Shown: in pieces, positions 25,240-37,929 of the stretch
Numbering within the stretch: position 1 is the stretch's first letter
Layout of the letters: every line of letters starts with the position of its first letter
Origin: Nageia nagi
Taxonomy: Eukaryota; Pinophyta
Assembly: GCA_050084985.1 (NCBI GenBank)
Contig: JBITNC010000001.1
Location: 44,764,001-44,828,000 of the forward strand
Length of the DNA stretch: 64,000 nucleotides
Reading direction: 5' to 3'
Made by a program: the position numbers and the translations under genes
Notes under the pieces: generated by a model
Told to the model about the DNA's origin: nothing
The model's database searches: none
Seen by the model: only the letters and a program-made list of their open reading frames with translations

Positions 25240-25620
25240 AATGTTATGATTCAAAAGTCTAAGGATCCTTATTTGCACATTTTTTCCCATGTTAAAGGAA
25301 AATACTTTAAGAGGTTTCATGTAGATGGTGGTTCAACCATTAGTGTGGTTTCTTCATTTGCATCGGGAAAGCTTAACTTACCTTTGTCACATCTTAAGGC
25401 TCCCACACTCATTTTATGAGCTTTCAATAATCAATTATGTAACACATTTGGTAGTGTTCTATTTCCTATCTTGGTGGGATCCAAAAACATTCATGCATAT
25501 TTTCAAGTTATACAGGGAGAGAAGCAGTACAACTTCCTACTAGGTAGGCCATGGATAAGAGAGATGGAGTGCATCCCTTCCACCTTGCAAGATTATGTAA
25601 AGTATCTTAAGGATGGGGTT
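25240..25620 (+). pseudogene. Protease of the Tat-type element
   Basis: The frame gives FHVDGGSTISVVSSFASGKL, in which VDGGS corresponds to the active-site D-x-G-S. FLLGRPWIREMECIPSTLQD follows at about 25,530-25,590, the conserved LGRPWI-x-x-x-x-x-xPSTxHQ block. One in-frame stop precedes the second motif. Confidence 0.8.
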
Positions 25621-27024
25621 GTACATTGATAATATCGATGGATGAGGAACCTTTTAGCCATTGTAATCTTGCTGAGCTACCTAATGGCCTTATCCTTCCA
25701 TCTACCCACATATTTCTTGACATTATCCATATTAACCAAGATCCATTATCTCTTGGTACTACTATTAGGGAAAAATATCAAGAAGTAAAATTTGAATCAA
25801 TTAATAAAATAGTCTCAACTAAAATTGAACAGAGCTCCATATATGCAAAAAAATAAGAAAATACAACAACCATCTATGAGGAGCCTAAGAAATGTACCAT
25901 TGTGATACCTTCCTTGTTAAGTCAAGAAGAAATCTCTTGGAAGGCATAAGCAATATATTTGGATAAAAAGCTTAAACAAACTAACTCCTCTACATGTGAA
26001 CATATTTTAATTACTCAAATAGAAGAGATTAATGTGATTAAAGAGGACCCTCATATTATAACTAAAAAACATAAGAAAGAGGTATCCATAGATGATCATG
26101 ATCATATATCGAGAGTGGATGTCCAATTCAAAAATATTAGTCCTACTAAGTACACCATAGATGATATGTTATTTAATGTATTATCTCTACATGATACAGG
26201 TCATTTTTTAGAGTCTCCTTTGGCCATTGGTACCACTTAGTCCATTAGATAATCAAACATGCTCTATTCATGTAGGTCATGATTTCCCTTCCTACCAAGT
26301 TCTCAAGGTTGCTACAAAAAAAGCATTTTTAGGTAAACTTGATTATTTCTCTAGGCCATCCTTCATTCATCACTACTTTTCCAAGTGTAAATGGCAGGGC
26401 TTTAGCTTGGGTTAGTGTGAGAAAGGCATGGTTCATGTCACAACTACCTACTTAGGGTGATAAAGATAAATAAGGCCTTGGTTTAAAAGATTCTTAAACA
26501 ATAACAACCTCAACCCACATTCATGAAATTGAGGATGAGGGAGTCTATAAGGAACTTGCCTCCCTCATGAAGATTTTCTATGTGAAGCACCCTGTTTTCC
26601 AACATATCAATGTTTTGTTCCTCCTTTTCTATTCGAACAAGTCAACATGGTCAAAGTCTTATCGATTTCCCCTTTTTCTCTTCCCCTTGATTTTGATGCT
26701 ATTCATGTGGTGTATCAAGATACTTATAATTTTGGAATAATTCCTAATACATATATTGCCATCCATAATAGTTTTATTTTGCCTTGTATCCATATTGAAC
26801 CCTATGATGAGCCTAATGCAAACACTTATTAGCTATATCTTAACCACAAGTTTGAGGAGGGATCACATATGTTAGTGGAAGAATAAATTGAGATTGACCT
26901 AAGAGATGATCCTAATATTCAAAAAATGGTTCAATTTGGTAAGGGTATTGATACAAATGAGCTTGTATAATAGAATATAGAGATCAAGAAGAGAGTGAGA
27001 GTCTTTACCTATGCATATTAGGAT

Positions 27025-27735
27025 ATGTTAGGGTTGGATACTAGCATTGTGGTGCATCACTTAACTTTGAAACCTGATGCAAAACTTGTTGAACAAAAAC
27101 CATGCCACATACATTCTGGAAGGGCATTGTTAATCAAGGTAGAGCTACAAAAAATTTTGGATGCTAAATTTATGAAGGCTATGGCTTATCTAGAGTGGAT
27201 TTATAATCCAATGATAGTTCCCAAATCATATTGTAGAATCAATATTTGTACATATTTTAGAGATGTGAATAAATATTATTCTAAGGTTGATTTCCAATTA
27301 CCCAACATTGATACCTTAGTTGACAATATGATGGGTATTGAAATGTTTTAATTGATGGATAGTTTTTTTAGGTATAATAAAATCATGATCACCAAAGAGG
27401 ATAAGCATAAAATGACATTTACCATTGCATGGGGAACTTATTGTTATAGGGTGATGTCATTTGGTATTAAGAATGCAAGAGAAACTTATCAAAGAGCCAT
27501 GAATTACATTCTTCATGAATACATGCATGACATAGTTGAGGATTACATGGATGATTTGATTGTAAAAACTAAAATATGTGATATTCATTTTATGGTAGTA
27601 TGTAAGATCTTGGATAGATTACTAGAATACATTGTTAGACTCAATCCCAAGAAGTGTGTTTTTAGGGTTCTTTCAAGAAATTATTGGGGTTCATTATATA
27701 TAAGAGGCATTAAGGTTGATCCTAATAAGGTCTGA
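27025..27735 (+). pseudogene. Reverse transcriptase of the Tat-type element
   Basis: The best preserved part of the element. The first frame opens MLGLDTSIVVHHLTLKPDAK, equivalent to MPGIDPxIxxHxLxxxPxxKPVxQ. It continues with CTYFRDVNKYYSKVDFQLPN. After a stop the next frame gives WGTYCYRVMSFGIKNARETY and DYMDDLIVKT, where YMDD replaces the YVDD usual in plant gypsy elements; the catalytic aspartates are kept. The end LNPKKCVFRV...IRGIKVDPNKV matches the RT thumb. Confidence 0.9.
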
Positions 27736-28229
27736 GATATTAATGAAATTCCTCCAAAAAATTTGAAATAATTGCAAAGTTCATAGGGTAAGATTCGGTC
27801 TATCAAGAGATTCATAACTTAGTTTTCCAATAAATATAGACCATTCAACAAATTGTTGAAATCAAATTTGCTTGGGAATTAGAGTGTCAAGAGGCCTTTG
27901 ATGAGATCAAGAAGTATCTTATGCATTCTCCCATTCTTATTCCTCCTAGGGTGGAAGTGCCCTTTCACTTATATATTTTTGCCACTGACTTTGCCTTGGT
28001 CTTGATGTTGGCCCAATAGAACGAAGCAAAGAGATAGCAAGCCATCTACTACCTAAGTTGTATTCTAGTAGTGTATGAAAGTAGATACACCCATATTGAG
28101 AAATTATATCTTAAAGTAGTCTTTACAGCTCAAAATACGCAACACTATATGATTAATCACAAGATTTATGCAATTTCTAAGATGGATCCTTTAAATAATG
28201 TGATGAAAAAAATTGTGCTTAATTCTTAA

Positions 28230-28806
28230 GTGGTGAAATGGATCATGTTTCTTACTAATTTTGACCTTGAGTTCATTAATAAAAAATATATCAAGGGTAA
28301 AGTTACTACAGATCAGTTGGTAGAAGTTACCCAACCAAATGATATTATTTTACATATTGATTTACCAAATAATAATCTATTTGGTGTGTTTGAGATTAAG
28401 GAGGTAGTAGAACAAGAGGAGTTTGACATGATAATGTATTTTGATGCTTTCACTATGAGTAAGGGTAGTTTTTATAATACCATAGGGTATTTCCATTCCT
28501 ATGTCTTTTCAACTATCCTTTGAGTGCACAAATAATAATGTTGAGTATGAAGCACTCATCCTTAGTTTGAAATTAATAATAGAGATGAAATATGAGTGTA
28601 TCAAGATATATGATGATTCTTTGCTAATTATAGACCAAATCAAGGGTATTTATGGTTGTAACCAACCTCATCCTAAGCTATATAAGACCATGGTTGAGAC
28701 CTTACTAGAACATTTCAAAGCATATGATATTGAGACTACTCATAGATCATCAAATAGATGTACAAATACAATGGTGTATTTGGGATCCTTGATTCCCCAA
28801 AACTGA
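28230..28806 (+). pseudogene. RNase H region with second RNase H-like domain
   Basis: The end of the first RNase H (KWIMFLTNFDLEFINKKYIK, then ADQL-like TTDQLVE) is followed by MYFDAFTMSKGS and, in a shifted frame, ECTNNNVEYEALILSLKLII...IKIYDDSLLIIDQIKG. This is the F-x-C-TNNxAEYEAL..GL and VYGDSxLVIxQ pattern of the second RNase H domain of Tat elements. The first part of RNase H (27,900-28,200) is readable but has stops. Confidence 0.82.
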
Positions 28807-29034
28807 TTTTGAAGGATCACACACATGGAGATGATCACAATGTATAATTCCTCTCTATATTATCCCTTGTACCATGAGGATTCCACACTATAGGTTAATG
28901 ATCTCAATGTTATATCTAAGGATTTGTGGTATCACCCATTTAAGGATTTTCTTAAGTGGGAAACCTTTCCTGCCACATGTCTACCATTGAGAAGCACTAG
29001 TTAAAATAAAAATGCATTAAGTACACCATTATAG

Positions 29035-30198
29035 GTGATTCACTTTTATAGGAAAGGTTATGATGGAGTGCTTCTTTGTTGTGTAGTGTGGACAGACCAA
29101 CAAATTGCTATGTATACATGTCATGATGGTACTTTTAGTGAGCACTTTAGTGGTTTTGCTATTGCTAAGAGATTAATGAGAATGAGATATTACTGGCCCA
29201 CTATGGAGAGAGATTTTTATGACTATGTCAATAAATGTGTGAAGTGTCAACAATATGCAAATCTTACATAGATACTCTGTCAAGCATTACAACCCATTTA
29301 GGCCATGTGACCATTCTTTAGATGAGGGTTTGATTTGATTGGTCAATTTAACCCACCTTCATATGGACGGCACAAGTTTACAATTACAAGCATTGAATAT
29401 TTCACAAAGTGGGTAGAAATAGCTCCCATGTTATCCACTAAGGGTCCAAAGATTTTGGAATTTATAGAGCATAATATTATTAGTTAGTTTAGCATACATA
29501 CATAGATTATCTCAAACAATGTTCCAAATTTCAGGAATATGGATATGGAAAGTTTTTGCTATAGATATAAGATTAAAAATAATTTTTGTACACCTTATTA
29601 TAAACAAGCCAATGGAAAAACAAAAACAAAAAATAAGAATATAATGGCAATCCTTAAGAAAATAGTCAGCATATCACATATGGATTGGTACACTCAGATG
29701 TTGCTTACCTTATGGGCTTACAAAATCAACATCCACACTCCTACAAGTGCGATACCTTTCTCACTAGTACATGGGGCTAAAGCAATAATGCCCTTGGAGC
29801 TTGAGATATGATCTTTGCACATTCAATTGCAGGATCTTCTTTAGGAATCAAAGGCTAGGAAAGCTAGATTGGATCAATTAGTGTTTTTAGATGAGAGGCA
29901 TATTAGTGCCTTAAATCACTTCAAGGTTTACTAGATTCATCTTAAGCAAGTTTACAATAAAAGGGTTAGGCCTCAAGAGTTTCATATAGATGATGTGGTC
30001 TTAAAAGAGAATCAACAACACTCACACCTAGAGTTAACTTTGAGAGATATGTTCGCTCCAAACAAGTTAGGAAATTATGTGATAAAATTAAAATCTGGAT
30101 CAAGGATGTATCATTTGGCTACCTTGGAAGGGATAGAACAAGTTGAACTAATTAACATCATACATCTTCATCCCTTCCTTATCTTGGGAGAGGCATGA
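29035..30198 (+). pseudogene. Integrase of the Tat-type element
   Basis: The zinc-binding module is visible as H..GTFSEHFSGFAIAKRLM followed by YYWPTMERDFYDYVNKCVKC (HHCC). The core is broken by stops, but the motif for GxDLIGxxNPPSxxGHKFI and YFTKWVE is readable near 29,320-29,415. At 29,539 the frame reopens with CTPYYKQANGKTKTKNK, the usual STPYYPQANGQAEAxNK. The C-terminal part has FAPNKLGNYVIKLKSGSRMY, matching the FxPNWxGPYxVxxxxxGxAY block. No chromodomain follows, as expected for Tat. Confidence 0.88.
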
Positions 30199-31899
30199 TT
30201 TTCTTATATTGAATTTTGTTTTTATTCTTCTTGAATCTTGTTTTTTCTTAAAATGCTAAATAATTCTAAAAACTATTTGTCCTAATCATCACATAAGTCC
30301 ATCATTATCTTGTTTTCATATTTTCATTACCATCATTCTATAGTAAGAGTTAGTCTTATTTGATTTTATTTTTTTAGTTTATGTGCCTATCTACGAAGGA
30401 TTCCTATGCATGATAAACTAAGTAGCTACAATGATCTCTTCTCATTTACCAATGATTTGTTTCATTAGGCTAGATCTTGACATTTAGGATTTATACTTGG
30501 TTGGTTTCTCATTTTTAGTATTTCCTACCTTTTTATGGATACAAGAACCACTCATCACTCATTCCTAATATCAAATGCTTAACTTGTCTTTAATGTGCTT
30601 GCTTTATGTTTGATTGCATTTTATTAACCATTTGTAAAGGTCATGGAACTGTTAGATGACACATCCTTCCTAGTCCTATTAGGGGTAGAGCTCATCTTAC
30701 ACATTAAAATGGAAGTTGATTTCAAATCTATTTTGCATGATTTTTGTGTCCACTTATTATGTTTTAATATTGCAATCATTTATGTTTTAATTATTTCTCA
30801 TCATGGTTTGGGACTGTTGAATGGCTTTCCTCACATTATTTCATAAAATGAGAGGAACAAGGTCTCATTCAACACATTAAAATGAAACTTAGTTCCAAAA
30901 AACCTCCATCATATCATCATGTTTTCTTATTTTTTGTTTGAAACTATAGATGCCTAAAACTGATTTATTATTTATTTGATAAATCATATTTAGCATATTA
31001 AATGATTAAAAGGAAATAATGTATAAATCAAGATAAAATGCTATTATAGTGAAATACCATGTGCTATGGATAATGTAATATCATATACCATGGTTTATAT
31101 TTTAAGTTATCTTGAACATTGAAATGATTATTATTATTATTATATATGGACCTCACTCCTTTTCCTTGCAGGTTATAAATACAGGAGGTGAAGGTTGACA
31201 TACCTATTGGATATCTCTAATAGGTGGTAGTCAACTACAATAGTGTCTCTACATGCAACCTATTTTTGAGAATTTGTTATACCCTAAGCTTTGAACTACC
31301 TCTCTCTTGCTCACAACATAAAACTACCATTCCTATGCTATCAGTGGTGTGCCACTTCTGCTTAGCTAGTGGCATGCACCTTCTAGATCGAGAGGTTTAA
31401 ATTTTGGGGAATGACTCGTGGAACCATTCTAAAGAATATATATTGTGAACTCATCTAAAGTTTGATCATGATCCTCCTAAGATTCATTACTATTTGCTTT
31501 TGAGGATTATACACACACTTCATATCAGATTCACACTTTTCATATATATATCTACTATAATCTAATATAGTGTTTATTTTATATTTAATTATATATATTG
31601 TATACTATTTATTTAATTATGTTTATTCATATATTTGCATGATTTAGGGTCTATAGAAACATTAAAATTCATTCATATAAAGCAAACTAAAATGCATCCA
31701 TCATATAACCATCTCATGTGCAAGATAATAAAAACATGCATTAATTGAACCATTTCATGCCATAGCCATTGAAATAATAAAAAATATACATAAATACATC
31801 CATCATAGTTTTCAAGATAACTCATATAAACAAACCATCAAGTACATATATAAAAGGTGGCGTAAGCCATCACAAAAGTACATAAGCAATCTTGAGTGC
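30199..31899. other. Unassigned AT-rich stretch after the gypsy element
   Basis: Contains a short ATT microsatellite near 31,128-31,143 and a purine-rich run at about 31,400 that could be a polypurine tract, but no LTR could be matched upstream. No coding frame is supported. Confidence 0.4.
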
Positions 31900-33615
31900 T
31901 CTAAGTACAAAATTTTTGTCTAGCGATAGGCACCCATATTGTGTGTCTATGTCTAGCCTATGTAATATATCTAGCAAAAAGAATATGTATGTCCATCCTC
32001 AAATCTATCTGGAAGAAGATGTAGATCTCTCTTATGACATCACCATGAACTAGGATGTCTTTGGTACTCTCCCCTTTGTGTGTTTGGTCCTATTGTGTGG
32101 ACAAGAGGTCACACATAATAAGCTTGTTACTTATGTACTCCTAGAGCCCCCATGTGTACTCTACCTTCTATGAGTCCTACTCTTTGATCTTGCTTAAACA
32201 TCTGGAAATGGAATGATCCTTTGTATAAACTTAGCCTCATAGATCCAAACCTCTCTATGTAATTAATCCATTCAATTCTCCATACTAGCTATGGTCTATC
32301 CCATAACCATCTCTCTTTGATTGGGCTTAGTGTTATCTGATGGTATGGTATCTACCCCTTATTCGTGCTCCAATAAGTGCTACTATAGTACTTGTACTTG
32401 ATGATGAAGTTCTATCTCATAGACATGACTCTCCTACTCATGCTGCCTAGTCTTCTCTAGGTGATGCTCTCTCTTTGTTATCTATTGATATCACTCTATC
32501 AACTAATGATATCAATCTACTAGATGCTAGTTATTCTATGCTAACTAACACTCTAAGTCAGCTATCCTCTCCTTATCCAATAACAACCTAGGGTATGCAA
32601 CACCTGCAGGATCTCTCACATCATGTTGGGGGGACCTTTATTTTTATCTACCCTATCTTCCCTTCCCTTATGGTGATGTGGCCTTCTCATTTGCATGCTC
32701 CATGAACCACCATGATCGATGTCATGTGACAAACCAAAAGGTTTAGGCATATGTGTTATATATATCATCTTAAGGGCCAACCTCCTCCTCATCACTATTT
32801 GGCTTAGCATAGGTCTCATGGTATAAGAGATGAGGAATTCAACTTGCTATATACCATAGGATTAGGTGGAATATGGCGAATCTATCCATGCTATCAGAGT
32901 ACTTGAGCATACTTGAAGTACTCTATCTAATCTTGAAGGGTTCACAACCATATTACTTATTTGGGGTGAGCTAGCTGAATCTTATCCTCATCCTACATTG
33001 ATCCACCCATGTAGGGTCTCTAAATCATATCGTTGCATTGTAGTCTCCTAAAGATATCCCTAAAGTAAACCACCTAGTGACCATGTGCATGTCTAGACCT
33101 GGGGTCATGCTCATATGTCCATTGCATCATATATGGACACTTCATGTTAGGCTCCTTGAAGGAAGAGCATATTGAGCATGTAAATCATATAATAGACCTA
33201 TAGGCTGCACCACTACTATATTCTCACATCCCCATACCTATAGAAATAAGAAATAATATTTTCCTATACAAAATTCTATCCCCATATCATAAATATCATG
33301 ATATACTTGGACCAAAAATGTTGATCCCCATGTTAACACCCAACTATCATCCCTCATTTCCTTTAGAAATTGGTAGAGCTTCCATGATAATCTACACCTG
33401 AAAGCATCTAGTTGATAAAAACATATGGTGAACATCATCAAAAAGTAAGTGAGCTGATCTATGATGGCATGATGATATGCATGCTCATAGTAAAAATTCT
33501 TGCTACTCCATCAAAGCTTGCGATACTGTTGGTCAATGATTCAAATAATTGCTACATATTTTTCCACCTCATAAAATAGTCCAATCATAGGTGATCCCTC
33601 CATAGGTAGCCTTAA
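31900..33615 (-). pseudogene. Plant mobile domain (PMD) coding sequence, 3' part
   Basis: Immediately left of the LTR insertion the minus strand reads LPMEGSPMIGL, the counterpart of the LGLPVDGEPVTG motif of plant mobile domain proteins (MAIL/MAIN family and related transposon-borne proteins). Further on, at 33,441-33,238, WGSTFLVQVYHDIYDMG matches the FSWGSAxLAxLYRxLC segment. A Gln/Glu-rich tail with many stops follows to about 31,900. The sequence is degenerate. PMDs occur both in host genes and within MULE and gypsy elements, and I cannot tell which this was. Confidence 0.65.
33611..33615. repeat. Left target-site duplication of the LTR element
   Basis: CTTAA here versus CTCAG at 42,251-42,255. 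The two differences are C/T and G/A, both transitions expected from deamination. The reading frame of the interrupted PMD gene is restored when one copy is counted, which supports the assignment. Confidence 0.75.
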
Positions 33616-34257
33616 GGTAGTAGCTAAATAATGCAATTAATGCAAATGGGGTTGATTAATGCACTATTGCTCTATTTTGTAAATATTAATGCACATATAA
33701 GAAATATGGTAATAAAATGTAGCAAGAATGCAATAGTGTTTACTTAGATTCTATATTCATTCTATTAATCATAAAATGCATAAAATATAGAGTATACATT
33801 CATGAACAAGTATGCCATTAGCATCTTCGAATTGGCATGCTACCGATGTTGTAAGATAAGTGAAATTACAGATGCGAACAAGAATTTAGCAATGAGTGAA
33901 TTAGCAAATAATAAAATTATGAACATACATGCAAACTTACAAAATAATAGATGCACAATGTAGATAGATAAAGCAAGTTGCAATCTTTCAAATGATATTC
34001 AATTGATAATCCTTATATTAGCTTGAAATGATTATTTTCCCATGATTTTCTCATGATTTATAGGTCATCAAATGATGCCTTTATATATGATAAAATTTTA
34101 TATGAATTTGATATTTTGACCCCTTATACAATCCACAAGGGTCAAATACATGGCCTACACCTGTTTTATACATTTTTAATCCTTTTTTACATAATAATTT
34201 GTTAAGGGATTAAAATGATTTATTAAATACATAAAGGTTCATTTTGAGGTGTCTACA
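33616..34257 (-). repeat. 3' LTR (642 bp)
   Basis: On the minus strand it opens TGTAGACACCTCAAAATGAA and runs to ...GCTACTACC; the terminal CA is changed to CC by one substitution relative to the other LTR. Directly outside its start lies the polypurine tract. Confidence 0.93.
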
Positions 34258-34270
34258 TTTGCCCCTCTTT
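34258..34270 (-). other. Polypurine tract
   Basis: The minus strand reads AAAGAGGGGCAAA and abuts the TG of the 3' LTR with no gap, the expected primer for plus-strand DNA synthesis. Confidence 0.85.
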
Positions 34271-34803
34271 GGATGTGTAATTGAAGCAATGAAATTACAT
34301 GTTCAAAGAAGAAGTGTAGCCAAGACATAGAAGAAATTTTTTTAATCTTTTTGTTGATGTGGTATTTTGTTGAATGATGTTGAGGGTCTTTATGCTACCC
34401 TCTTTTTGACTTAGGTGCCATAGGAAAGATCCTTAATTGGAGTAGCCAAGGCAAAAGCTGCTAAAGAAGTTTTCTTCAGGAATACTATTTGGATGATGTT
34501 TGAATGACTATGAAAATCCATATCCAAGGTTGGAGATGGAAACTATGATGTGCCTCCTTTATACTATCTCAATCATGAATCTAGCCATTCCATCATATCT
34601 GATACTTGGGAACCATTTACACTTATGTCCATGCCTCGAAATAAAGAGGTTATGCTTTGGATTGGTGGAAATGATAATGAAATGTACACCATCGATGGCC
34701 CAATAGATTATGAGCATGATGCTAGCACCCTAGTTTTGACTATAATTTTCTTTTATTTTGTTGGATATGTGTACCTATAATGAAATGTCAATCATAAAAT
34801 AAT

Positions 34804-35345
34804 GATGGATGTATATTAAGTTATTTCATCCATTGGAGATGATCCAATGTCAACATTTTGCTCATGGTTATATTGTCAATTTATATTTTAAGTGAGTGAA
34901 CTCTCACTAGCCATATTGATGGCCATTAATGATCATATGTTTGTATGTATATGATCTAAAGATATTATGCTTTATATATGTTCAAAGAAAAAATCATATG
35001 GATACACAGCAAAATTTATTGTCCATTGTAGATGATCCAATGTCAATAAATTGCTAATGATTATATTGATGGTTTACTTTTAAGTGAGTGAACTCTCACT
35101 AGTCATTTCATTAGCCATAGATGATCATACATTTGTATGTCTATGATTCAAAGATATTATGCTTTAGATGGGTTTAAAGGAAAAAAATGATGTGGATACA
35201 TAGTAAGTTGTATCATCCATTGATGATGAGTCAATATCAACAACTTGTTAATGGTTGTATTATCGATTTTCTTTTAAGTGAGTAAACTATCACTAGCCAT
35301 TTCATTGGCCATCAATGATCATGCATTTTTATGTCCATGATCCAA
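34804..35345. repeat. Three tandem units of about 193 bp in the 3' untranslated region of the element
   Basis: AGTGAGTGAACTCTCACTAG-type landmarks start at 34,891, 35,083 and 35,277, giving periods of 192 and 194 bp. Each unit also carries GATCATNNNTTTNTATGT and a CATTGGNNATGATCCAATG-like stretch. Tandem arrays between the integrase and the 3' LTR are common in Tat elements. Confidence 0.85.
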
Positions 35346-35370
35346 AGAAATTAGATTATCAATTTTTTTA

Positions 35371-35422
35371 GCATGCCATCGATGCCATGTTGATAGTCAA
35401 GCATGCCATCGATGCCATGTTC
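35371..35422. repeat. 30-bp tandem duplication
   Basis: AGCATGCCATCGATGCCATG occurs twice, about 30 bp apart, each containing the palindrome CATCGATG. Confidence 0.8.
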
Positions 35423-35508
35423 TATGTGGATCTGTACATAAAATAAAAAAAAATTATGCCCTTGTGTTTGATATGTATTATTTTTATAGGGGTACAAAGT
35501 TGTGCTTT

Positions 35509-36600
35509 TCAAGCATAAAAATGCTTGAGATGGATGACATTGAAGGTTTTTGGTTCTTCCTTACCATCCAAAGTTGATAACCTATATGCTCTTGATCCTG
35601 TTTCATCAATAACATATGGGCCCAACCAATTATGTTCAAATTTACCTTTATCCTCCTCATTTGATGTTGTTTTGTTGATATTCTTTTTTAATACTAGGTA
35701 CCCTATTTTGAAGTCTTTAGATTTTATCTTCTTTCCAAATGCTCTTTTAAGTTTGGCATGGTATACCTTTTGATGGTTAATGGCTCTGATTCTTTTTTCA
35801 TCTAACATCTCTAACTACTACAATCTTGATTTTCTTGCATCTTCATTTAGAATATCACCTTGTAAAGAGATTCTAAGCAAAGGAATATCTAACTCAAGTG
35901 CTAAAATGGTCTCATATCCATATACTGATGAAAAGGGAGTTTTCCCAATGGCTATTTGGACACTAGTTCTGTAGGCCCATAGTGCATATGGAAATTGCTC
36001 ATGCCAATCTCTTTTGTACTTATCCCATGTTTTGGTAAGAATATTCTTACATGTCTTGTTTGTTTCTTTAGCTTGACCATTTCCTTGAGGGTATTAAACT
36101 AAAGAAAAGGTTTGTGTGATGTGAAACTTTTTACAAAATGCTTGCATATCCTTGCCCTTGAGATTTGGACCATTATCCATGATCAACCTTTGTGGTACAC
36201 CAAATCTAGTGATGATGTATTATGTAAAGAATGCAATAATCTTTTCTTGTGTAACTGAATTCATGGGGATCGCTTCTACCCACTTGGTAGTATATTCTAT
36301 AGCTATGATGAAAAATTTATGTCCTTTTATAGAATGATGATTAATCATGCCAATCAAATCTATGCCTCAAGTAGTAAAGGACCATGGAGAAATAATGGAA
36401 TTGAGTTCTTGAGTGGGTTGTTTTGACAATCTTCTTCCATAGTGGGCCAATAATTCCCTATCCTCAAGATCTTTATATAAAGAGCTTTGGCATGAAAATG
36501 GCCACCACATAATTCATCATGAGCTTACTTTAAAGTAGTAGTTATCTCATACCATGTTAAACATCTCAACAAAGAACCATCAAAGGATATTTTATATAAA
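35509..36600 (-). pseudogene. Integrase of the LTR element
   Basis: Minus-strand frames give EYTTKWVEAIPMNSVTQEKI at about 36,300-36,230, MDNGPNLKGKDMQAF around 36,180 (the DNGxxF segment) and WAYRTSVQIAIGKTPFSSVY around 35,980. The C-terminal domain is open at 35,808-35,509, with KIGYLVLKKN and FEHNWLGPYVIDETGSRAYR. The zinc module near 36,540-36,440 is decayed. The core is split between frames. Confidence 0.88.
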
Positions 36601-36804
36601 ATATCACCAATGATAACATATTTCATAGCAGTACTTCTCAATCTTAATCTATAATTATAAGTATATCTAGAAGGAATACTTTGGTCTCTTAAGTAGCTAT
36701 AGATATCAAAATACTAGTCTTGAAAGCATCATAATTGGAAATAAGATAGGAAAAAATAGAAAAAATATGAGTTGTGTAAGAAGGAGAACTTAACTTACAG
36801 ATAG

Positions 36805-37710
36805 TTAGATGGTCTCCTCATCTTCAAGCTCAATTGGTACCAAAGAGGCTAGGATTGCCATAGTATCTACATATCTATTATGAGTCCTAGGAATGATTTC
36901 AATAGTATACTTGTCAAGCCTATCTAGTAACTCAATCACAACCACCCTATAAGTCCTTAGCTTCTCATCTTTGGTATCATAAGTACCCTTCACTTGGTTG
37001 AAAATAAGCTATGAGTCCTCATAAATTTCCATGTCTATAATTTTTAGTACTAAAATTGCCTTCAATCCTAGTATCAAAGCTTCATACTTAGCCATATTAT
37101 TAGTGCATTTGAAATCCAATTTATATGCAATAGGAATTACTTGATTGGTAGGGGAGACTAAAACAATACCTACCCATACTCCATGAATGCATATAGAACC
37201 ATCAAAATATAGGGTCCAGACTACAAACTCATCCTCTAAAAGAAAAATATAATCATCAGGGATGAAGATATCTTCAAAGTCACACTGCTAGTGCCCTATT
37301 GATAGGTCATCAGGTTGTTGATGCCATGGTTCCTCCTCAAAAATGTTAGAAAATTCTTCATGGAAAACCTCCTTGCCTTCCTAAGGGAAATTTGCTATCA
37401 AATATGCAATGGTTTATTCTTTAACAAATTTTTTCTTCACCACATGAATATCAAATTCTTGCAATAACATTAGCCACTTTGCAAATCCATTGGATAAGTG
37501 TTATTTAGCCATAAGATATTTTAAAGGATCAATAGGACTAACAACATATGTGGTGCAATATAATAAGTAGTACCTTAATTTTTTAATGGTAAATATCATA
37601 ACAAAGTAAATCTTTTCCATAGGAGTGTACCTTGTCTCATAATCAACCAATGTCTTGCTTAGATAAGAAATAGCTCTCTCTTTGTTATTTTCAAATTTTT
37701 GACTTAACAT
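36805..37710 (-). pseudogene. RNase H domains of the LTR element
   Basis: 37,710-37,501 gives ERAISYLSKTLVDYETRYTP and LRYYLLYCTTYVVSPIDPLK, the end of the first RNase H (YYxSRxLxxxExxYxxxEK). The second, Tat-specific RNase H-like domain spans about 37,240-36,805 and ends in RTHNRYVDTMAILASLV, matching the NxxADALAxLAS tail. Confidence 0.85.
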
Positions 37711-37929
37711 GGTTCATATGGCATACAAGGAGGCTAAAATATACAAGTAAGAAGGTTGGAAAAAATCCATGGGAACAAGTATATAGGGTGGTTAAACAAA
37801 TATTGATTGATATATTCAAATGTTTTTTAGCAATTCACATCCCATATAAGCTTGACATCCTTCTTAAGGAAGTGAGTGAATGGTCTACACTTATCCCCTA
37901 GTTGTGAGATGAACCTCCTAACTGAATTT

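Larger units (their letters stand above)
22039..30198 (+). mobile_element. Decayed Tat-clade Ty3/gypsy retrotransposon (internal region)
   Basis: Plus-strand gag, protease, RT, RNase H, a second RNase H-like domain, integrase and the integrase C-terminus follow in order over about 8 kb, broken by many in-frame TAG/TAA and several shifts. The extra RNase H-like domain between RNase H and integrase is characteristic of the Tat group. Many of the stops could derive from CAG, CAA or TGG codons by single transitions, the pattern expected from cytosine methylation decay. I could not find paired LTRs. Confidence 0.9.

Noticed and set aside
31395-31415. Polypurine tract and 3' LTR for the plus-strand gypsy element
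   Set aside because: No matching LTR could be found upstream of 22,039, so the call could not be supported.
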